Of a DNA stretch of 12,380 bases, positions 7,153-12,380 are shown piece by piece. The translations under genes and the position numbers were made by a program. Under the pieces are notes generated by a model, which was not told the origin of the DNA, did not search any database, and saw nothing but the letters and a program-made list of their open reading frames with translations. The DNA is from Legionella genomosp. 1 (GTDB lineage Bacteria > Pseudomonadota > Gammaproteobacteria > Legionellales > Legionellaceae): positions 1 through 12,380 of the forward strand of contig CAMBHM010000023.1 in assembly GCA_945867185.1 (NCBI GenBank), written 5' to 3'. Each line of letters opens with the position of its first letter. Positions within the stretch are counted from its first letter, which is position 1.

Positions 7153-8386
7153 CAATCGCGGGATCAGCCAATGATTTTTCGTGAACAACCTTTGCCACGC
7201 AAGAATCAGACCAAACATTCAAAGCTGTTTCTAACATATCAATGAGGCTATAAAAAGGTAAAATGATACCCATTAATGTGATGGGAACATTCATGCTTGC
7301 AAGCAAACTGGCACTGAGGAAAAAACAGCCCATGGGGACTCCTGCATTACCAATAGCGGCCACAGTGGCTACTATGATCCACAGCCCCATTGTTCCAAAA
7401 GAAACCGGGATCCCATGGTTCTGCATCAAGTAAATCACGGTTGCAAATATAAAAGCCGCACAACCGTTCATATTGATGCTGGTACAAAGAGGAAGTACAA
7501 ATCGACTTATTGCAGGGCTAACATTTAGGTTTTTTTCAACGGTGTCCATCGTCACTGGCAATGTGCCCACAGAGGATTTAGAGAAAAACGCCAGCGATAA
7601 CGCGGGCAACATGCCTTTCATAGCTGTCCAAGGACTGATGCCTTGATATTTTAACCACAGTGGCAATATGACAAACCCTTGTACCAAATTAGCCAAGACA
7701 ACAATGATCAGATATTCTCCAATTCCCTGTAGGGCGGTACCCTGACGAAATTGCACCACGGTCGTTGTAATAAAGCCAAAAAGACCAATAGGAATGATGG
7801 CAATGATCCAATGCGTTATCACCATAAATAAACCATGGGCGCCACGAAAAACATGCGTGATCGTTTGTCGGGCTTCCAAATCAGGAATAAATCGAGTCGC
7901 TATACCCACTGTAATGGCTAAGATCAATACGCTGATCACTTGATGCTCAAGAAACGGCGAGAAAATAGACGCGGGAATCAAATGCGTGAGATACGTTACG
8001 TAAGAAGCCTGTGCAACAGGCAATGCCGCCTCCTGAAGCCCTGTGTGTGGGATCATACTCGGATGAATAAAAATATAAAGTAAGCAACTGACCGTAGCCG
8101 CTATCACTGTTGTACCCAAGGTATAACACATGGTCCGACGCCATACGGTTTTCATAGCACCGTCTGAACGGTAATTACATAAAGTAACGATGATGGAGAG
8201 CGCAATAATGGGCAAACTGATGCATTTAAACAGTCGAATAAATAAATCTGAAATGAATAACCCTAGCGTTTTTAGCACGACGATATCGGATAATCCGCTG
8301 AACACTCCAAGTAAAATCATGGCAGCGTACAACACGGGTGTACTGAGCCAAAAACTCCGTTTTTTCACAGCAGTCTGTACGCACAT
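7121..8386 (-). CDS. DAACS-family sodium-coupled amino acid/dicarboxylate symporter
   Basis: The 421-residue protein has the glutamate-transporter (GltPh/EAAT) fold: about eight membrane helices plus two re-entrant hairpins. Hairpin HP1 contains S-K-S-S-V-G-T-L-P (269-277), the TM7 motif is N-M-N-G-C (305-309, normally N-M-D-G-T), hairpin HP2 is G-N-A-G-V-P-M-G (346-353), and TM8 reads D-M-L-E-T-A-L-N-V-W-S-D (383-394). Aligning TM8 by eye with GltPh puts D383, N390 and D394 at conserved positions, but Glu386 where acidic-substrate transporters have the carboxylate-binding arginine. That argues against glutamate/aspartate as substrate; neutral amino acids, as in the SstT serine/threonine branch, fit better. 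ATG at 8386 has AGAGG five bases upstream and its own promoter. It is convergent with and overlaps the MFS gene. Confidence 0.88.
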   Translation of the reverse strand: MCVQTAVKKRSFWLSTPVLYAAMILLGVFSGLSDIVVLKTLGLFISDLFIRLFKCISLPIIALSIIVTLCNYRSDGAMKTVWRRTMCYTLGTTVIAATVSCLLYIFIHPSMIPHTGLQEAALPVAQASYVTYLTHLIPASIFSPFLEHQVISVLILAITVGIATRFIPDLEARQTITHVFRGAHGLFMVITHWIIAIIPIGLFGFITTTVVQFRQGTALQGIGEYLIIVVLANLVQGFVILPLWLKYQGISPWTAMKGMLPALSLAFFSKSSVGTLPVTMDTVEKNLNVSPAISRFVLPLCTSINMNGCAAFIFATVIYLMQNHGIPVSFGTMGLWIIVATVAAIGNAGVPMGCFFLSASLLASMNVPITLMGIILPFYSLIDMLETALNVWSDSCVAKVVHEKSLADPAIARADLLSPLV

Positions 8387-8427
8387 AGCAACCTCTAAAT
8401 TGTTCTAATTTGATACAGCAAGCTCAT

Positions 8428-8455
8428 ATTTTATCATGACTAAGGATATTGTCAA
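8428..8455 (-). promoter_or_regulatory. Sigma70-type promoter for the DAACS symporter gene
   Basis: Read on the minus strand, a perfect -35 TTGACA (8455-8450) is followed after 16 bases by TAAAAT (8433-8428). TG one base before the -10 makes an extended -10 (TGATAAAAT). This is the best promoter in the window by eye. Transcription should start near 8420, leaving a leader of roughly 35 bases before the AGAGG Shine-Dalgarno and ATG at 8386. Confidence 0.65.
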
Positions 8456-8546
8456 GAAAAAGAAAGTCATTGCGACAGGCCCTTGTGGTTTTTTTACTAT
8501 CACTAAAGCACTACTGGATGATACGCTTATTGATAGTGTTGCCTGA
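8436..8546 (+). other. Unassigned 36-codon open frame upstream of proC
   Basis: An ATG at 8436 opens a frame of 36 residues (starting M-T-K-D-I-V-K-K-K-K-V-I, ending L-I-D-S-V-A) closed by TGA at 8544-8546, 31 bases before proC. Composition is protein-like: a lysine-rich head, then A-T-G-P-C-G-F-F and an amphipathic tail. I recognise no family. There is no Shine-Dalgarno before the ATG, and the first codons lie within the opposing symporter promoter. It could be a leader peptide, a gene remnant or chance. No clear promoter for proC was found in this 191-base intergenic region. Confidence 0.2.
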
Positions 8547-8577
8547 TTGACGGCAGCTTTACTCTAAAGGATTCATT

Positions 8578-9426
8578 ATGCTTGGTTCCATTGCGTTCAT
8601 CGGTGCTGGCAATATGACCCGCAGTCTTATCAAAGGATTGCTGGTCAAAGGGGGGGCTCCAAACCGTATTGTAGTGAGCAATCGATCGAAAGACAAATTA
8701 GTTCAATTGTCTACGGAGTTGGGTACTCGAGCTGCCTCAAATCAAGAGATAGCAGAAACGGCAGAGGTAATAGTCTTGTCTGTTAAACCACATTGTATAG
8801 AATCGGTTTGCACCGACATAGCACCGATCATCATGCTCAGAAAGAAAAAACCATTGTGTATCTCACTTGCTTCAGCTATCACCATCCAGAATATTACACA
8901 TTGGATTGGTAAAAAAGACTTAGGTGTGGTTCGAGCCATGACAAATATCAGCATCAGCGTCGGCATGGGGACCACCGCCATGTTTAGCAGTGCCATCCTT
9001 TCTCTCGAAGAAAAAAAATGGACCGAAACACTATTTAATAGCGTAGGAACCTCTTTTTGGGTTCCTCATGAGGATATATTAGATACACTTACTCCTCTCA
9101 TTGGTTCTGGCCCAGCCTATCTGTATTTGGTTGTTGAAGCACTTGGAAAAGCAGCGGTTGATCACGGCATTCCTGAGCCAGAAGCCCTGACACTTGCCCT
9201 CGATGTTCTGACGGGCGCCTGTGCTTTGGCACAGCAGTCGACTCGTTCCGTTGAGGCCCTGCGATCGAGCGTCACTACCCCACATGGCATAACAGCTGCA
9301 GCACTCAAGCCATTTCTTGAAGGAGCTCATGTGTTTGGTTTGTTTCATGACTCTTTCAAACAAGCACTCATACGGTGTAAAGAAATTGAAGCAAGCAGTG
9401 GATCGACTCCTGATCGCAAATTATGA
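8578..9426 (+). CDS. proC: Pyrroline-5-carboxylate reductase, divergent
   Basis: ProC reduces 1-pyrroline-5-carboxylate to proline with NAD(P)H, the last step of proline synthesis. The 282-residue protein shows the N-terminal Rossmann loop I-G-A-G-N-M (8-13), the S-V-K-P segment (68-71), an L-x-S-x-A-S-x-I-T-like stretch (L97-I101) and G-S-G-P-A-Y (176-181) opening the all-helical dimerisation domain. Two motifs deviate: the usual M-P-N-T-P-A is M-T-N-I-S-I (121-126), and the usual T-S-P-G-G-T-T is T-T-P-H-G-I-T (233-239). Length and order of elements are normal, so it is not truncated, but activity or substrate may differ. The tail after about residue 270 is extra and polar. Shine-Dalgarno AAAGGA (8566-8571) lies six bases before the ATG. 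yggS, a frequent proC neighbour in gammaproteobacteria, is absent. Confidence 0.9.
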   Translation: MLGSIAFIGAGNMTRSLIKGLLVKGGAPNRIVVSNRSKDKLVQLSTELGTRAASNQEIAETAEVIVLSVKPHCIESVCTDIAPIIMLRKKKPLCISLASAITIQNITHWIGKKDLGVVRAMTNISISVGMGTTAMFSSAILSLEEKKWTETLFNSVGTSFWVPHEDILDTLTPLIGSGPAYLYLVVEALGKAAVDHGIPEPEALTLALDVLTGACALAQQSTRSVEALRSSVTTPHGITAAALKPFLEGAHVFGLFHDSFKQALIRCKEIEASSGSTPDRKL

Positions 9427-9432
9427 TATACT
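9403..9432 (+). promoter_or_regulatory. Candidate promoter for the oxidoreductase-lpxB pair
   Basis: TATACT (9427-9432) with TG one base upstream forms an extended -10 (TGATATACT). A partial -35, TCGACT (9403-9408, four of six), lies 18 bases upstream. The element spans the proC stop codon and would start transcription near 9439, about 20 bases before the ATG at 9461. It suggests the lipid A genes are not solely dependent on proC transcription. Confidence 0.42.
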
Positions 9433-9460
9433 TCGTCCAAATTATTATCAGTTGCTCAGT

Positions 9461-10423
9461 ATGTCTAAAATCAAATGTGCGGTCATCGGGGTCGGTTATC
9501 TTGGGCGTTTTCATGCTCAGAAATACCGATTACTAAACCAGGTTGACTTAATCGGTGTGTGTGATCTAAACCCTCTCTGTGCAGAGCAGGTCTCGCAGGA
9601 ACTCAGTGTCCCTGCTTATACGGATTACCGAGCACTGTTTGGGAAAGTCGAGGCAGTCAGTATTGCGGCGACCACCCAGGAGCACTTTGCGATTGCAACA
9701 GATTGTCTGTCCCAAGGTATTCATGTATTGATTGAAAAGCCCATGACAGAAACAGTGGCACAAGCAGAAGCCCTCATTCATCTTGCAAAACAACATCAAG
9801 TCAAATTTCAAGTAGGCCACCTCGAGCGATTTAATTCAGCGCGCCTTGCCCTAGAAGATCACCTGGATCGCCCCCTCTTTATCGAATCACAACGCTTGGC
9901 CCCCTTTAATCCAAGAGGCGCAGATGTGAATGTCATTCTTGACTTGATGATTCATGATATTGATATCATTCAAACCATTGTTCACAGTCCCATCAAGCAT
10001 ATCGATGCGCAAGGCGCGCCGGTGCTGTCACCCTCTATCGATATTGCCAATGCTCGGATCACGTTCGAAAACCATTGCGTTGCCAACGTCACCGCGAGTC
10101 GCATTAGTTTTAAAACAGAGCGGAAAACTCGAATTTTTCAACCAAATACTTATATATCAATCGACTATCACAATAAACAATTGGCCGTGTTTCAAAAAGG
10201 CGATGGAGAGCTCTTTCCTGGAATCCCCAATGTAATCCAGCATCAATCCGTTTTTGAAAAAGGCGATGCTTTGCTTGAAGAAATCAGGGCATTTGTTCAA
10301 TGCATTGAACATAATACACCCCCACTGGTGACAGGAGAAGAAGGCTTAAGCGCACTTGCGACTGCAGAAAAAATCACGGCCTTGATTGATGTCAACTTGG
10401 GTTTGCACTATGCAACCCAGTAA
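9461..10423 (+). CDS. gnnA: Gfo/Idh/MocA oxidoreductase, probable UDP-GlcNAc 3-dehydrogenase GnnA
   Basis: The 320-residue protein has an N-terminal NAD-binding domain with G-V-G-Y-L-G (10-15) and D35 after the second strand, the family motif E-K-P-M (92-95), then an alpha/beta domain with G-H-L-E-R-F-N (119-125) and the H-D-I-D motif (165-168). In Acidithiobacillus ferrooxidans, GnnA of this family oxidises the 3-OH of UDP-GlcNAc, and GnnB aminates it, giving the diamino sugar used in lipid A; gnnA and gnnB sit beside lpx genes there. Legionella lipid A contains this sugar. Here the gene overlaps lpxB by 14 bp, the basis for the assignment. No GnnB-type aminotransferase is in the window. The ATG at 9461 starts just before the Rossmann strand; an upstream extension to 9317 would read through proC. 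Shine-Dalgarno is weak. Confidence 0.72.
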   Translation: MSKIKCAVIGVGYLGRFHAQKYRLLNQVDLIGVCDLNPLCAEQVSQELSVPAYTDYRALFGKVEAVSIAATTQEHFAIATDCLSQGIHVLIEKPMTETVAQAEALIHLAKQHQVKFQVGHLERFNSARLALEDHLDRPLFIESQRLAPFNPRGADVNVILDLMIHDIDIIQTIVHSPIKHIDAQGAPVLSPSIDIANARITFENHCVANVTASRISFKTERKTRIFQPNTYISIDYHNKQLAVFQKGDGELFPGIPNVIQHQSVFEKGDALLEEIRAFVQCIEHNTPPLVTGEEGLSALATAEKITALIDVNLGLHYATQ

Positions 10424-11573
10424 AAAAATAGTCATTGTTGCTGGAGAGGAATCCGGTGATCATCATGCTGCGGTCGTAGCCATCGCATTGCAGGAAAAAT
10501 ATCCCGCTATACATATCAGTGGCATTGGTGGAAAACACTTACGAGAGGCAGGAGTTGAGCTTATTAGTGATCTCGCACAATTTGGAGTAACGGGCCTTTC
10601 AGAAGTTCTGCGTCATGCTTTAGTGATTCGACGTGCCTATAAAGCTATCAAAGCACACTTGCGATCACAGAAACCGGATCTCCTCATCTTGGTGGATTAC
10701 CCAGGATTTAATTTACGCTTGGCGCACTTTGCAAAAAAAACACTGGGGATTCGTACGCTCTATTATATCAGTCCACAAATATGGGCCTGGAAGGCCAACC
10801 GCATCCATACCATTCGTGCTTCGGTTGATCATATGGCAGTCATTTTTCCCTTTGAAAAGCAATTATATAAAGCAGCCGGTGTGCCTGTGTCATTTGTAGG
10901 GCATCCGCTTATAAACACCATGCCCTCCCCCTACGATAAGCAAGCGACCCGAGAACGCTTACATCTTCCTAAACAGAAGCGCCTTATAGCCCTATTGCCA
11001 GGCAGTCGCCAAAACGAAATTGAACGTCATATGCCTGTGTTATCAGAAAGCGCAGCCCGGCTCTGCGATCAATTCGATGATTTGCACTTTATCATTCCTG
11101 TAGCAGCAACCATTCAATCGGATTGCATTCACGCCTATTTTGCAAACAAAAACGTGCCCTATACACTGATACAAGGGCGTGCTGTTGAAACCATGAATTG
11201 TAGCGATTGTGTGGTCGTCGCATCAGGAACTGCCTCATTAGAATGCGCCCTGTTAGAGAAGCCCATGTGCATCATTTACAAAGCCTCTCCTCTCACCTAC
11301 CTTGCAGCACGCCTACTCATGCAGGTCAAGTATTTGGGTTTATGTAACCTGTTAGAACAAAAAATGATCGTCCCTGAATTATTGCAGTACGATTGCAACG
11401 CTATTGAACTCACCCGTACGCTGACTACCCTACTCACAAATGCGATCTATTGTGCACGGATGCAGAGCAACCTACGGGCTATGAAAGAGAGTCTTCGTGC
11501 GGAGCAAGCGGATAAGACACTGATAGTGCTTATTGAAGAGATTTTAGATATGAATCTAAGAATAGATGACTAG
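10410..11573 (+). CDS. lpxB: Lipid-A-disaccharide synthase
   Basis: LpxB is a GT19 glycosyltransferase that joins UDP-2,3-diacyl-glucosamine and lipid X into the lipid A disaccharide at the inner membrane surface. From the ATG at 10410 it has 387 residues, a normal length. Motifs include A-G-E-E-S-G-D (11-17, usually A-G-E-A-S-G-D), G-I-G-G (38-41), the L-V-D-Y-P-G-F-N segment with D96 (catalytic-type aspartate region), S-P-Q-I-W-A-W (121-127), V-G-H-P-L (163-167), L-P-G-S-R-x-x-E-I and A-S-G-T-A-S-L-E. An in-frame TTG at 10386 would add eight residues outside the family's usual start. The start lies inside the preceding oxidoreductase gene with no good Shine-Dalgarno, so translation is probably coupled. 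lpxA, lpxD and fabZ, which often precede lpxB, are not here. Confidence 0.95.
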   Translation: MQPSKKIVIVAGEESGDHHAAVVAIALQEKYPAIHISGIGGKHLREAGVELISDLAQFGVTGLSEVLRHALVIRRAYKAIKAHLRSQKPDLLILVDYPGFNLRLAHFAKKTLGIRTLYYISPQIWAWKANRIHTIRASVDHMAVIFPFEKQLYKAAGVPVSFVGHPLINTMPSPYDKQATRERLHLPKQKRLIALLPGSRQNEIERHMPVLSESAARLCDQFDDLHFIIPVAATIQSDCIHAYFANKNVPYTLIQGRAVETMNCSDCVVVASGTASLECALLEKPMCIIYKASPLTYLAARLLMQVKYLGLCNLLEQKMIVPELLQYDCNAIELTRTLTTLLTNAIYCARMQSNLRAMKESLRAEQADKTLIVLIEEILDMNLRIDD

Positions 11574-11588
11574 CGTATCAATTACGCT
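11572..11588 (+). repeat. Six-bp inverted repeat after lpxB
   Basis: AGCGTA (11572-11577) and TACGCT (11583-11588) are perfect complements around a five-base loop, overlapping the lpxB TAG stop. No T-run follows, so it is not a textbook intrinsic terminator. It may be a 3' stabilising or attenuating hairpin before fis, or a protein-binding palindrome. Confidence 0.4.
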
Positions 11589-11666
11589 TCATGTACAATT
11601 AATTCTGCTTTCAAAAATCTTGAGGGCTGTTGGATAGTTTGATTTAACTAAAATAAGGAAGTTACG

Positions 11667-11963
11667 ATGAATGTTTCTGAAGCTCAGACCCCTATTGAAA
11701 CCACGAAACAAGACCAAGGCTTACAAGATTTGGTTTACAGTCTAGTCAGCCGATTTCTTGCTGAGAATAAAAGCAAATCAATTGATGATTTATACGACAT
11801 GATTCTATCAGAAGTCGAACCCCCCTTGTTGCAAGCCGTGATGGAGAAACGTCGCGGGAATCAATTGCAAGCAGCCAAAATGCTTGGGATAAGCCGAGGC
11901 ACCATCCGGAAAAAACTCCAACGCTACTTTGGTACAAAATATTTTCGTTTGACTGAAGAGTAA
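11667..11963 (+). CDS. fis: DNA-binding protein Fis
   Basis: Fis is a small dimeric nucleoid-associated protein that bends DNA and regulates rRNA, growth-phase and, in Legionella-type bacteria, virulence genes. This copy has 98 residues, the E. coli length. The N-terminal third is polar and variable. Helices from about 17-34 and 38-62 form the dimer core, including E-V-E-P-P-L-L-Q-A-V-M (49-59). The C-terminal helix-turn-helix is G-N-Q-L-Q-A-A-K-M-L-G-I-S-R-G-T-I-R-K-K-L (64-84), very close to canonical Fis; an eight-residue tail (K91-E98) follows. AAGGAA (11655-11660) is six bases before the ATG. The 93-base upstream gap holds only a weak promoter candidate (TTGAGG at 11620-11625, TTTAAC at 11643-11648, 17-base spacer). 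dusB, the usual enterobacterial partner, is absent; lpxB precedes it instead. A strong terminator follows. Confidence 0.93.
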   Translation: MNVSEAQTPIETTKQDQGLQDLVYSLVSRFLAENKSKSIDDLYDMILSEVEPPLLQAVMEKRRGNQLQAAKMLGISRGTIRKKLQRYFGTKYFRLTEE

Positions 11964-11982
11964 AGGTACTCTAGTAAAAATG

Positions 11983-12013
11983 AACCCCCGCCATCACGAC
12001 GGGGGTTTTTTTT
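11983..12013 (+). terminator. Intrinsic terminator after fis, partly bidirectional
   Basis: CCCCCG (11985-11990) and CGGGGG (12000-12005) form a GC stem around a nine-base loop, extended by AA/TT pairing, followed by a run of eight T (12006-12013). It lies 20 bases after the fis stop. On the minus strand the same hairpin is followed by a shorter T-rich stretch, so it probably also ends htpG, whose stop codon (12014-12012) lies in the T-run. Confidence 0.95.
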
Positions 12014-12380
12014 AACCCGCACTCAACAACTGATTCACCCGACGAACAAAGTCAGCGGGATTGTCCAGTTGTCCTCCTTCTGCAAGCAGTGCTTGTTCAA
12101 AGAGAACAATGACCCATTGCTCAAATCGCGTTGTATCTTGTGTTTCATACAAACGTTTGATCAAGGCATGCTCTGGATTAATCTCAAAGATGGGCTTGGT
12201 TTCTGGCAGTTTTTGCCCCGTGGCTTGTAAGATCCGTTGCATTTCAAGCCCCATGTCTTGTTCATCAGCGACGACACAAGCAGGTGAATCGGTCAGACGA
12301 TGCGTGAATTGCACGTCTTTAACGCGATCACCCAACACCTCTTTGATTTGACTCAACATAGGTTCTAATGTTTTTTCTTG
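12012..12380 (-). CDS. htpG: Chaperone HtpG (Hsp90), C-terminal part only
   Basis: The last 122 codons of an Hsp90-family ATP-dependent chaperone are present; the gene starts beyond the right edge and the reading frame is open to base 12380. The visible part is the C-terminal dimerisation domain. Diagnostic phrases are [29 protein letters not shown] and, near the end, [10 protein letters not shown], all strongly conserved in bacterial HtpG. No internal methionine should be taken as the start: the methionine at 12359 is within the domain. The gene ends without the eukaryotic C-terminal MEEVD motif, as expected for bacteria. It converges on fis, with only the shared terminator between. Promoter and ATPase domain are outside the window. 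Confidence 0.96.
   Translation of the reverse strand, partial: QEKTLEPMLSQIKEVLGDRVKDVQFTHRLTDSPACVVADEQDMGLEMQRILQATGQKLPETKPIFEINPEHALIKRLYETQDTTRFEQWVIVLFEQALLAEGGQLDNPADFVRRVNQLLSAG

Noticed and set aside
8471-8495. Possible intrinsic terminator: weak hairpin before a T-run at 8489-8495
   Set aside because: The stem is only about four pairs with a G-T wobble, and no plus-strand gene upstream needs a terminator there.
9317-9460. N-terminal extension of the oxidoreductase back into proC
   Set aside because: The extra 48 codons read proC in another frame, and the Rossmann strand begins right at the ATG at 9461.
1-12380. Mobile elements, phage genes, CRISPR arrays, tRNA genes, toxin-antitoxin or defence systems
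   Set aside because: None seen on either strand: no transposase or integrase motifs, no regularly spaced repeats, no cloverleaf, and intergenic gaps are all under 200 bases.

Overview
The window is an ordinary-looking chromosomal stretch of a gammaproteobacterium. It carries housekeeping, envelope and transport genes, with almost no non-coding DNA. I see no tRNA, rRNA, CRISPR array, insertion sequence or integrase. The combination of a short stand-alone GspC, a Sel1-repeat lipoprotein, a predicted GnnA-type oxidoreductase fused by overlap to lpxB, a Fis of E. coli length and an MFS protein resembling phagosomal transporters would suit the Legionellales (Legionella/Coxiella relatives). That placement is inference from gene content and protein style, not a measured phylogeny. 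Base composition looks moderate and even throughout, with no obvious foreign island.

Layout from left to right. (1) Minus strand, 1-788: gspC (a type II secretion inner-membrane component without PDZ domain) followed by a Sel1-repeat lipoprotein that runs off the left edge. (2) Plus strand, 870-2915: a cystathionine gamma-lyase/synthase family PLP enzyme, then directly a YihG/PlsC-type acyltransferase. (3) Minus strand, 2906-3910: a UDP-glucuronate 4-epimerase, convergent with and overlapping the acyltransferase. (4) Plus strand, 3989-7152: dapD-dapE-MFS transporter, a tight operon for the succinylase route to diaminopimelate and lysine. (5) Minus strand, 7121-8386: a DAACS-family Na+-coupled symporter with a good sigma70-type promoter, convergent with and overlapping the MFS gene. 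(6) Plus strand, 8578-11573: proC, a Gfo/Idh/MocA oxidoreductase (probable GnnA) and lpxB, the last two overlapping. (7) fis with a strong terminator, and the 3' end of convergent htpG entering from the right edge.

Functional themes are cell envelope construction (diaminopimelate for peptidoglycan, lipid A disaccharide and its sugar modification, UDP-galacturonate supply, phospholipid acylation, type II secretion) and amino-acid supply (sulfur amino acids, lysine/DAP, proline, two transporters). I did not find a convincing undescribed system. The points most worth checking are the GnnA-LpxB pairing, which predicts a 2,3-diamino-sugar lipid A; unusual residues in two normally invariant ProC motifs; a non-acidic-substrate signature in the DAACS symporter; and an unexplained 36-codon open frame just upstream of proC that overlaps the opposing promoter.
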